Source: Pratylenchus scribneri (taxonomy: Eukaryota > Nematoda > Chromadorea > Rhabditida > Pratylenchidae). Taken from it: a stretch of DNA of 64,000 bases. Location of the stretch: positions 5,208,001 to 5,272,000 of the forward strand of contig JAQSEB010000001.1 of assembly GCA_030063045.1 (NCBI GenBank), in the 5' to 3' direction. Made by a program: the position numbers and the translations under genes. The notes under the pieces were generated by a model that had not been told where the DNA came from, made no database searches, and saw only the letters and a list, made by a program, of their open reading frames with translations. Shown here one piece after another: positions 10,801-22,800 of this stretch; position 1 is the first letter of the stretch, and each line of letters opens with the position of its first letter.

Positions 10801-13800
10801 TGGATTGATGCTTGGCCTTTTCAGTCGCCACTTGTTGTTTGAGTGATGCAGCAATTTCGGCCGGCTTCAGGGATGAGACGGTCACTGCCGATGTGTTGTT
10901 GATGGCCAAGAAAGCACTGGACGTTGATGATTGTGTGTTGGTGACCGGAGCAAAAGGCTTAGTGCGGTTGGCGAATTTGGCCTTTGGAATGGCATCTTCG
11001 TCGGCCTTGGGTGGGTGTTTCGAGCCCAATGGCTGTGCCGTGTCAGCGGGGTCAAATCGGCGGATGTTGGCCGCAGCTATTTCTTCTTCCTGGTGTTGGT
11101 CGTCCAGCAGCACAGAGTTCTCTGAGTCGTCGCTGCCTTGGGGATGAGTCCTATTGTTTCCTGCTGTTGCTTCCGCCGAGAGAAGGAGGAGGCAAAGGGC
11201 TAATGCTGCCATTGAAGCTTCGAGAGGCGGCTTTCTCCTTTGAAGTCTTCGAGAACACCAGAACAACGCAGTGGTGAACAGGAGGCAGCCAAACATGGTC
11301 CATGCGATGATTTCCACTGGTGTGCTCGTCTGTGATTGGCTTTGACTGTCCATTGTTGGTCCAGGCGTAGGTGCAGGCACTGGGCACGCAGTTGAGCTGG
11401 TCACTCCAAGTAGGGCTAGGCTGAAGCCGGTGACTGACAGCTGTCTCATTGCTCCCATTTGGTATTCAACTTGCGGTGGGTAGTGCGCTGCACGTCTCCA
11501 TCTTTTGTATCTGCGGTGTAGGCGACGTAGGACCAAGAGACTGACAATGATCAGCCATATTGCTGCGATGATGGCGAGCAGCGTAATGAGGAAGTCGTAT
11601 TCGGCATAGGAAAGGGAAGGGATCATGTCCATCAGTCTGTTGACGGTTTCCCACATGATTGATGTGTCGAAGTTATCCCTTTCTGCCCATGCAGGGAATG
11701 GTGTGAGAAGGCAGACGAATGTGATTAAGGCTGTGTGTAGGCCTGCTGGCCGGTTTGGCTGGTTCATGAAGAGCCACATCAGCATACGGTAGGCTCTGAA
11801 GGCTGGTGAGAATTTGATGGCGAAGTACAGGATGAGCAGTCCAAGCCCAAGGCTTAAAGCGAAGATGAAGAAGAGTGGAAGATTAGCCCAGAGGCGCACA
11901 ATTGCGAATGGGTCAAATTGGAAGTCCATTGGCCATTGCCATCCTTCTTCGGGTGCTGGGTCCACTCGTTCTGACGTGCGTTGTCTATGCCCAAATTGTC
12001 TTTTCAGTGGAATGTAATGAAGTTCTGCACTCAGATTGAAGGTTGTTTCTCCAGCTGGGCAATCGACGGTGCATCGTGTCTGGACCAACGAATGGTCGAA
12101 GGGAAGAACGATTCGTTGTTCGGTGCCATTGGGTGCACATTGGGCTGCGAAAAGGGTTCCATCCAGGCATTCCACCTTGGCTAATGCATCTCCCCAGTCG
12201 GTTTTGCATTGGAATTGGAACTGGGCGCCAGTCGGGCATTTATAGCAGCCGGAAAGCTTGATTGGCTCCACCCAGCATTTTGAATCACGGAATTCCAGAA
12301 TGAGCTTCAAATCCTTCATTTGGACATGGACTTGAATTGGGCTGTACGCATGTTGAGCGTAGATCGCCGGTCCATCATTTCGCAGATGTACTTTTGCCAG
12401 TGTGAGTGGAAGGCGTGCAGCCGGATTTTCGATGATTCCTTCCAAGTCAAGGTCACGGCAATGGCAAGTGACTGATCCTGTGTCGTGGTTCGGTGCACAT
12501 TCCTGGCATGCATTGGCAGCTAATGAGCAGTTGAAGCTTCGGGCATTGGATTCGTCTGCGCAATGAAGGTCATCTGGCATCCGGTCCACAATGGCCACTG
12601 ATCGTCCGTTGGTCAGGAATTTCGAGCCGAGAACGGGCACTGGTGGGATAGAGAAGGCCAATGGGGTGAGTGAAATGTTTCCCCAACGCTGGGTCATCCC
12701 CGGATGAAGCGTAATTTCCGTCTGTTGATTGAAGCCTCCGCTGCCTTCGAGCAGGACGCTGGCATGGATTGTGACGTCCCATAAAGGGCAGCTCACGAGC
12801 TCGAATGGCTCATAGCTGGATGGCTTGGCGTACCACCGATAGTAAAGGCAGGCTGAAGCTGGAAGGCCGCATTCGTTGTGCCAAAAGCTTGAGCTGTCGA
12901 TGCAAAAGGCATTGCCTGGGTATTCGTTGGCTTCTCTCAGCTCTGGGACGATGCTATTGGGTCGAACACGGGCGCAATGGTCGCCTCTGCAAGATCCTGC
13001 CCTCGGGCATCGCTTGACAGCCAGTGTGTTGATCCGGTATGAGCGCAGCCAAGCTTCTGACCGTTGAAGGCATTGCATTTGAAGAGTTTTGAAGCTGAGT
13101 GTGAGCATTCCCAGAGCGATTCCATGTTCATCCTTCAACAGCAGGGTTGAGCTTTGCCCAGCTGGAAGGAGAGTCAATGTGGTGGCTGAGTTGATGGTAC
13201 AATGCAGTCCGTCCTGTGCTCGCTTGCAGCTTTCTGAGTGAGTGACAACGGCAATTGTTTCTGATCCGGAATAAGCCCAATGGAACAATGCTGCCAGCTG
13301 GAGGCAAACGTAGATGAGAGGAGGCATGCGTATTCGGTTCACAGTTGCCCTTTGGAAGCCTCTGGCTTCTCTTTTCACCAGATTGATGCCTCGTTTGGCC
13401 GCTTTGACTCCGGCTTTGAGATTTGCTTCCATTTCCTTGGTTGATGGATTGGCTAGGGTCCTCCCCGTGACCCAATTCATGAAGCGAATTGGTCCAGAGC
13501 ACACGAAGGCACAGATTTTGTAGAAAAGCCAGGCTCCGGCGTGGATTCGCAGACAGAATGACCAAAGGAAGCCGAGAATGCTGAAGAAAATGGCCAGGCT
13601 GCTTCCGATTACCGCCATTGCTGTTGCTGGGCGACACGAGGGATTGGTGATAAGATCCCAGCAAAGAGTGCAGTCGATCAGTGTGCATTCGTCCAAAGCT
13701 GGGCATTGGATATGGGCAAAGGTGTCGCATGTTGCATCGTGCCAAAAGTGAGCCGAACATTCATAGTCATTGATGAGTAGCTCTCTGGGAAGCTCAAACA

Positions 13801-16800
13801 TGAAGCTGGTGGCTGTGGGACGGGCCCAGCATGTTCCCATGCAGCAAATTTCCATCTTTTGGATTTCCGGTGGGCTCTTGACATGTACTCCAATGTCTGT
13901 GCATCGAAGGGAACATTGTGTGCAGTTTGTGGTCAGGTGGGCTGAAGTTGACTGGAAGCTGACTGCTATGAGCAAACACAGAGTGAGCGTGTTTCCCAGG
14001 AGGCCCAAGGCTTTTGTACGACGTCGGGTAATCATTCCATGTTGGCTTGGCTGAGTTGGCTCTTGGTTTGCTGTTCCTTGTCGTTCAGAGGCCAAGAACT
14101 CGGCCACTTTTTGGGCATTGGTGGGCACAACATAGGTTGACGGCTTTGGTTCATTGCTGGCATTGGGACCCACGCCTTCTCCTGTTGGTTGAACGACTTC
14201 CGTAACTGGCTCAATTGGCGGCCGAGGTGGGTCATCCACTGGCTCCAGTGTTCTGTTGGGCTCAGCTGTTGTTGGGCAAGTCTCTAGTGGACAGAGACGA
14301 TTAATTGGCCTGGTCAATTCACGTCCATTGGTCATGCGCAATTTGACGCTTCGCACATTGGGAGGGGTGCCATTCAGCTCCACGATGCGAGCGAGAGGCC
14401 ATGTATTTCTGGGCCGGAAGTCTTCCTCAACAAGCACCACATCCCCGACGGTGGGTTGAGCTGTGATTTGCCTTCTGGGGCCATGATGTGTCCATCCTGA
14501 GCGTTCCCTGAGCACAAGGAGATACTCTTTGGTCCATCTTGTCCAGTATCCCTCGATCGCTTGTTGTGTTCCCTTCCAAAGTGCCGCCAATTTTTGGTGA
14601 GGTGGAAGGCGACGGTCATCCGGGTCCCAGTCTGTGTCGTTTGTCTCCAGATGAGAGATGGCTCCGCATTGGAGGAAGTCGACTGGTCGAAGCGGGATTG
14701 GTGCTCCTTCGGCATCGGAAACGGTAGTGAGTGGGCGAGAGTTGATGCTGGCTTCAGCCTCAGCCAGGAACGCATTCAATTCGTCATAGGGCAATATTTG
14801 ACGGCCCAACGTGCGTTGCAGGCAGTGTTTGACGAGCGCAACCAAGCGCTCGTATACTCCGCCACTCCACGGGCTCAGCTGTGGGATGAAGTGCCAGTGA
14901 ATTTCCCGTTGGGCAGCAAAGTCAGCTAGCCCTGGATTGTCTGCCTTTGTCAATGCTTTCAGTGCCTTGCTGGTTAGCACAAAGTGTGGTGCATTGTCCG
15001 AAAGTATGCGAAATGGCTTTCCTCGTCGGCTGATGAAACGGCGCAAAACGTTGATGAGCGAGGCTGAGGAAAGATCCGTGGTTGGCTCCAAATACACAGC
15101 CCGTGTTGTAAGGCATGTTATCAATGCGATCCAGACTTTGATGGGTTGGCCATGCATCTTGGCCACCGTTGGACCCAGGTAGTCCAAGCCAATGGAAGTG
15201 AAGGGCCGACGGCGTTGCACTCGATCGCTTGGTAACGGTGGCATTGGCGGGAGCGCATATTTCGGACTGTTCACCAGGCAACAGCGACGGCACTTTTTCA
15301 GCGCCTTTTTTACCGTGCGTCTGGCTTGACGGAACCAATATTGGCCAAGAATTTCGGTGAGTGTCCAGTCGACTCCGGCATGCTTCAGGTTTTTGTGCAC
15401 ATCCAGAATGATGAGCGTAGTCACATTCGAGTGTGGAGGAAGGAGAAGAGGCTGGATCGGTGCATCTGGGCCAGCGTTGTGGTCGATCCGAGTCTGGAGG
15501 CGAAGAAGGCCATCGGAATCAACGAAAGTTCGATGCTGGCGTAATTCATTGGTATATTTCTGTTGTTCCAGGCGAATGATGATGCGCTTGGCGGTGCTGT
15601 AGTCAGCTGCGGAGAAGCCTCCTCCAATGGAGATGGGGAAGGTAAAAGATGGGCTTCGCTGTTTGATGAAACGGAGCACAAGGATGATGGTGCCAAGCAG
15701 AGTGAGCCATGAGCTGAATTTGGCTGGATCGATCAAAGGTTCGCCTTGGTTAAGAGCCACGAAGGCTGCCTCATTGGATGGGCTTTCATCTGGAAGCTCT
15801 TCTGCTTCGTCTGGGTCTGGTTGTAAATTGATCCGGATTTCATTTGGCCAGGCTTCTTCTGATTGAATAAGCCATGTAGGTCCATGCCACCATAGGCGTT
15901 GCTGAGTGAGCTGTTCCGGAGTCGACCCACGGCTGGCGATGTCGGCTGGGTTGTCCACTGTGTTGACATAGTGGAAGATGCAGTCCGGATGTTGCCGAAT
16001 TTCACGCAGACGGTTCTCCACAAAGACCGGTTGAGCTTCCTTTGCACGGATCCTGGCTAGCACAATTTGCGAGTCACACCAGACATGGATTGATGTGATT
16101 GGGCGGCGTAGCTGCTGCAGGATGAAGGCCTTGGCTCGCACACCGAGGAGCAGACCCAGAAGCTCCATTCTTGGAATCGTCAATGTCTCCTTCGCCTTCT
16201 TTGGCTTGAGGCGACTTTTTGAGAAGATGAGGCAGGCTTTGACTTGGTCCATTCCTTCGCTTCGCAAATAAGCAGAGGTGGCGAAGGCTTGTTCAGAAGC
16301 ATCGGTGAAGATGTGAAGTTGCAGCTGGGCGTCCATGCCCAGCGTAGATTGACGAGGCACAATGAGACTTTGGTTGTGCCATTGGTGAAGGATGCTTGTC
16401 CATTTATCGGCGTCTTTTTCCGTGATTGATTCGTCCCATCCGTGGGCTGTGTCCCAAAGCTGTTGGAAGAATTTCTTTGCTTCGAGTAGGCACGGTGCGA
16501 TCAGCCCCAGCGGGTCGAAAATGCTTGCAAGGAGGCTCAGGACATTTCGCCTTGTATGTGGCTGTGTCGCCTCTTCGCTGGGGAAGGCGAAGCGAATGTC
16601 GTCGGCCTCTGTGTTCCAACTGAGCCCAAGCACCTTGGCGATTGGTTGATTGAGTCGATCCTCCATTGGAATTGTGTCCATCACTTCTTGTGAGTTTGAG
16701 ACATACTCACGCAGGTTCATCTGCGCTGAGTTGAAGACTTGCTTGGCAATTTTGGCTTTGGTCACTGCCTCTTCCTTTGATTCGCATTCCATGAGCACAT

Positions 16801-19800
16801 TGTCAACGTAGACATTCCAAAACTGGACTGCATCTTGCTCTTTTCCGTAGCTTTCCAGCAAATGGCGCACCACTCCGGCCAGGACAAAGGGAGCTGAGAT
16901 GACGCCGAAAGCCACACGGCAGAAGCGATAGATGACCAAGTTTTGCGGAGTCAGTGGCTTGATTGGGTCCCGCACCCAAAGGAATTTGCACACTTCCCGT
17001 TCTTCTGGCTCTAGGCCGATCATCAAGAAGGCCTTTTCCACATCGGCCAGCACAGGGATGCTACAGCAACGGAATCGGATCAATAGGCCGGCTAAATCGG
17101 GAAGGAGCACGGGTCCACGATAGAGGCAGTCATTGAGACAAGCTTGGCCACGTGGGTGTGCACTGGCATCATAGACGATTCTGAGTTTCTTTGGTGTGAT
17201 GACAGCATGATGTGGAAGGTAATGTTCTCTTCCGGCGGTGTTCCGTTGTGCCTCTTCGATGATTCCTGGGCCAATTTTGTCGATAATGTCCTGATGGTAC
17301 TTGGCCAATTGTTCTGGGTTTTCTTGTAGGCGACGCAGAGTCGATGAAAGTCGCCTGAATGCCATTGGAAAGTTGGAAGGCAGCTCAGGGCACGGATTTC
17401 GCCATGGCCAGCGCACAATGTATCGACCATCAGGCTCACGGCGAATCGAATTGACCAACATCCTTTCGGCCACAACATCGTCATCGAATGCCGGATCTTC
17501 TTTGATTCCGATTGACTCCAAGTTCCAGAAATCTTCAATGGCTGCTGCAGTGGGCATTTGCTCCTGATTTGATGGGTTGATGGCCATAAGTGAAGTGCTG
17601 CCTCGTGGGCTGCTGGACAGACTGGCATGGCCTCCGATCACTGGTCCGATGATGGTTTGGATCAAATACAGTCCACGTTCGATTGGGATTCGGCTGATGA
17701 AGAAATCCCAGAATTGGCGAATTCCGATCAGAATATCGGGGCTGTTCATTTGCATCTGGATGACTCGGTGTGGGATGTCCAAATGTGGCTCCTCTTCATT
17801 GCCAGTCCATTCGTGGATTTCCATTCTGGTGGTGATTTGGTTGATGCCGCTGAGTTCCACTCGTTCCCATTGGCCATCCGTGCGCTGAAGCTGCACATTG
17901 TATCTTGCTGAGCGGAAGCGAAGTGGCTGTTCATTCCCACCGAGCACGTGGACACACATTTCGTGCGTTTGTCCCTTTCTGAGCCCAAGCTGTGCAATGA
18001 GTGACGAAGTGATGTAGCTGGTTTGGCTGCCTGGGTCAAGGAACACCACAGCTGGAATGGGCTCACGCGAAATGGCGGCTCTGACATTGATTGTGCGAGT
18101 CATGAGGATGGTTCGGCCCGGAGTCGGTGGGCGAATTGAAACGGCGGTGATTGGCTCAGATTCCGGTGATTCCTCGGCTGGAGCGAGCTCTTCATTGTGA
18201 GCTGTGAGCTGGCTAGACTCATCCTCTTGACTTTCGTCTGGCTGTTCAGGTGTGATGCCCATTGTAGTGTGGGTGACTTGTGTTGGGCGCTGTTCGTTCC
18301 TGGTTGGGCCCATAGGCTCTGTGTTGGCGCCAGTGAGGCGTGGTTTTGGTTGAGGCCTTCCTTGGTTAGGTTGGGGCGCCGCATTTGGGTTGTGCTCTGC
18401 TGGGCTAGCCTTTCGGCGCTCTCTGGGAGGGCTAGTGCAGACAACGAAATGATGTCTCTGTCCGCAATTGCTGCATCGGCGCTGGTCTGGGCAATCGTAC
18501 ACAAGATGGCCTTCTCGCAGACAATTGAAGCACCGCTTCTGTTCTCGCAACCGATTTCGTTTTTCCTCAGCAGTTTTGTAAACGTTGCATCGACTGGGTT
18601 TATGCCATCGGCCCACAAAGCAGAGCGAACATCCTTGTTGATTGTTGGAACGGTGTGGGGCTTGTTGTTCCCTTGGTGGCTCCGGTGGGTTTGGCTCAGC
18701 TGCAGGTGATGTAGGCTGTGGTGGCTGAGTAGTTGCAGCGAAGACCCGAGTCTCTTGTGGTGACCGATGTTGTTGGTAATGACGAGGACGATTGTCAGAC
18801 TGGTTGAAGCGCTGTCGTTGATGTTCCTGGTGTCCTGTCTTTCTTGGCTCCGGTTCCTGTGGACGCAGTGTGTTGATGCTGCGCTCCAGTCGTTCCTTTC
18901 GCTGGACGATGCGCTTCAAGCCTAGACGCAACTCTTTGAGCGTCCAGTCTCCGAAAGCCTCTTCTTCCCAGTTGATGAGTGTTTCGAGCACAGGGCGAGG
19001 CAATTTGGATCGAATGATTCCGCAGACAATTTCGTCCTGTGCTGAGTTGCGGGTTTTGGGTGCTTCTAATTGGAGGCAAATGCGCTCGACGTGTTCCGCC
19101 AGGCTCCGTAATGAGGAGAGTGAGTTGGCAGCCATAGGCAGGTGGAGAAGTTCCGCGATGAGTTCCTCTCTGAGTGCTTTGGTGTCACCAAATCGTTCTG
19201 TGAGAATGTTCACCACAGTTTCGTAGTTTTTGTCGGATGGAGGATAAGCTTCGACTGCTTTTCGGGCCGGTGAGTCCTTGACCAGGCTTTGAAGGAGGCA
19301 AATGTGCTTCTCGTAAGCGGGGATCGGTTGACTGTCCACAGCTCGATCGAAAGCCAGCCAGAAGGTTGCCCACTCTCTTGGGTTTCCGTCGAATTTAGGT
19401 GGCTCAAGCTTGAATGGGCGGAAGGTGGTGCTGAATTGAGTGGCATTGGCGCTGAATTGAGTAGCATTGGTCGAGCCAGGTGTGCCACCCGCCATCTTTG
19501 GCGGGGCCCATTCGAAATCCTGGTTATCGAATTGCACATGTTGACGCCGATTCTCATTCTGATGAAATTGGTTGGAGAAATTCTGACGTGCTTCCCGATG
19601 GCCTTCATTGTGTTGTCCGGCTTCGAAGTTCCCATTTCTTGGTGGTTGGCCGGTAGCCCAGAAGTCTACGTCGTCATCTTGCGGTTCATTGTTGAACTGG
19701 GGCTGTTGTGCCGGTTTTGGTTGAGTTGGCTGTTGCTGGGTCGGCGGTTTCTGGTTCTGGACCCGTTTTCGTTCATCACACTGCACGAGATATGACTGGG

Positions 19801-22800
19801 ATTGTTCCACCAGGTCACTGGCGCGTTCAATCAGCAAGATGAGTGTCGGGTCATCCTCCGTGCGTGGGTTTGCTCTTGCTGGAGGGAAGTTGCGGCACAA
19901 TGTTGTTTCGGCATCTCGCTCGTCTGGCTGCATTCCTGCGATGTACTGTTGCCATTCTCGCATGAGGCTTTCAGCACGCTGTATCGTTGAGTTCAATTGG
20001 TAGACATCGGCGCGGAATTGGATTACATCATCGTCGGTTGGATCTTCGGCTGCTAATCCATTTTCTACTTCGGTGTATTTGGTTCGCAGCTTGGCGATGA
20101 ATGGGTTGAGTCGTTCCCGAATAATTTCGGACATGGTTGCTTGAAGAAGGTTGCTTGGTTGTTTTGATTGGTGGCGGTCAGCAGAAGGACGGCCAAGCTA
20201 TCGGCAGAAGGATAGCGCAAGCTCTCGGCAGAAGGAGAGCACAGAAAGGCTGGTTGGTTGGAAGGCTGTCGGCAGTGGACGGCCAAGCTGTCGGCAGAAG
20301 GACAGCACAAGCTCTCGGCAGGAGGAGAGCACAGAAGGTTGGTTGTTTGGCAGGCGGTCGGCAGTGGACCAAGCTGTCGGCAGAAGGACAGCACAAGCTC
20401 TCGGCAGGAGGAGAGCACAGAAGGTTGGTTGTTTGGCAGGCGGTCGGCAGTGGACCAAGCTGTCGGCAGAAGGACAGCACAAGCTCTCGGCAGGAGGAGA
20501 GCACAGAAACTTTGCTTGAATTGATTTGGTTGGAAGACTGAGTTGGCCTTGTCTTCCCGGGTCGTGGCACCAATTTTGTCGGGCAAACAAAAACAATGGG
20601 AGAGCGGATTGTTTGTTTGGACAAAAGTTGTTCGGGTTGGCAATGAAGGGTCGTGGCACCAGTTTGTCCTCAACTTTGGCTGGGTCGGACAAACGTTCGC
20701 AGAAATGGTTGTTGTAGTCGATGTTTCAGTATACCGCCCCTATTTATTATCAAAGAGTGCTCCGGCACCAATGGTGGGGAAAGAAGAAACAAGTAGTCGA
20801 ATTTGCCTGGTAGTGTGCAAAAGCCCTAGCAGTGTCGATTCGGCTGAGCAATTGGGCGGAATTGGCTTGTTAGTGCCCAAACACACTGGCAGTGCTGATT
20901 TGGCTGGCAATTGGGTTGAATTGGCCTGTTAGTGCTCAGACACACTGGCAGTGCAGATTTGGCTGGCAATTGGGTTGAATTGGCCTGTTAGTGCTCGAGC
21001 ACACTGGCAGTGGTGATTCGGCTGAGCAATTGGGCTGAATTGGCCTGTTAGTGCACAAACACACTGGCAGTGTTGATTCGGCTGGGCCGTTGGGTTAGGC
21101 ACTGGTTGGCTGGGCACTTGGGTTGGGCACACAGGCAGTTGGGCTGGACACGGGCACCGGCGCAGTGAGTTGGCTTGACTGACACGGCGAGTTGTCTTGT
21201 CTGGGCAGTGAGCGCACAGCAAGTTGGCTTGTCCGCGACACAGCAAGTTGGCTGACTGGGCAGAGGGCAGATGCACACGTAGAGGCCAAGGAGCCAAGTG
21301 TGTTGACCGAGCACACAGAGGGAGGGGGGAAGGTTCACTTTGAGTGGACCGACAGCCTAGTGGGTCGACGAAGAATTCAACTCAACCCCAGCCCAGATTC
21401 CCAATCAAGTACAGCACAGCAGAGAAAAATTTATTGCAGCAAAAATAAATGTGTTGAAAAAAAAATATATGGTGGAATGGGTTGCAGAGTAAATGAGCCG
21501 TAGACGAAAAAGTGAAGGCGGAAAAAATTGAAGGGGCCGAGATGAGTGGAAGGAATGCTTATATAGGGGCGGAATGAGTGGTGTGGTGGGGGATACAGTA
21601 AACTGGCGAATATTTGAAATTGATGCGCAGTGGTGAAAATAACTGAGAGAACAAATGCAAAGTGAGTGGTGAGATTAACTGAGAGGCAAAAAATAAATCA
21701 AAAGGAAATCGATATAGGGCAAAAAATGGCTAACATGTATTGAATGCATAGAAAAATGGGTAGTGAACAAACAAACAAAAGGACAAAATGCATCAAATTT
21801 TCTTTCTTTCCACCAAATTCATCGTTCCGACCAAACAAAAGTCGATTTATCGACATAAAAAAAATTTTGCTAATTTTTAAAAATTATTTTTTTCAGCATT
21901 CTTGAATTAAAAATATTTTATTAAAAAATGTTTAGAGATTTTATTTATTTTTATTTCGGTACTTTCGTATTATCCGGGTCCAGATTTTTGTTTCAATTGG
22001 GGAAAGGTAATAGTAATTTAACCCCATAGGTCAATCCGGCGGTACATGTTTAGATCATTCAGGGCTCAGGGGTAGGTTATCATCTCATATATCCGTAATT
22101 CTAATCTTAATCACTTCAAAATCTGCACCCAGATAATTAATTACCGAAAATTTCAAACATTCAAGAAAACGCTTAAAATGAAAATTTCAACTAATTATTT
22201 ATTAAAAAATAATTTAAAAAAGCAATAGATTTCATTTTACAGCAAAATTAATATTTTTAAAATTATTTTCCCCTTTCTTTAACAAAAAATTTTGAAATTT
22301 TTAAAAAATTTTTTAAAAGTAATTTTTAATAAAAATGCTCAAAGGAAGGAATAATATTTTGGAAATTTTTTAAAATTTGTTTTATATTTGTACCTTTCTC
22401 AGTCCAATCACATTGTATTTGTCGGCCAAAATCAGAATGGCGAGGGCATTTTCGGAATTGAGTACAACATGATTGCAGTAGAGGAAGCGAAGGAATTGGC
22501 CGAAAACAGCATGGCATTGTGGCTCCTCAATCAATTCAATTTCCTTCAAAAATTGGCATTTAATTCAAATTTGAAAGAATATATATTTTTTTTTATCTGA
22601 AATTCCATTTATTTTAGCCAAAATTAAATTAAAAAATAAAATTTTTTTGGAATTTTTTCTTTCAATTTTTTGCCTAAAATAATTCAAATTTAATAGTGAA
22701 AAAATGGTGTCAATTTTTTGTGGACAAATTTAAATTCTTAATGGTTTAGAATCATTTAGCATTTATTGAGAAGCGTTGATTCATAAATAGTTTGAATGGT

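Larger units (their letters stand above)
8363..21860 (-). mobile_element. Complete env-bearing BEL/Pao LTR retroelement with TSD
   Basis: The element proper is 8368-21855 (13,488 bp) and lies on the minus strand. It is flanked by the 5-bp direct repeat TAAAA (8363-8367 and 21856-21860), the size expected for BEL/Pao integrase. Termini are TG...CA. The two LTRs are both 1279 bp. The order in the element's sense is 5' LTR (21855-20577), primer-binding site, repeat-rich leader, one giant ORF, 3' LTR (9646-8368). Its base composition is much richer in G+C than the surrounding DNA. It sits in an intron of the BTB-BACK gene in the same transcriptional orientation. Intact ORF, intact TSD and near-identical LTRs indicate a recent insertion. 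Confidence 0.96.

Noticed and set aside
9880..20692. Many ORFs of 60-210 codons on both strands within the BEL element
   Set aside because: They are other-frame shadows of the giant polyprotein or of the LTR and leader repeats. The element is G+C-richer, so chance ORFs are long.
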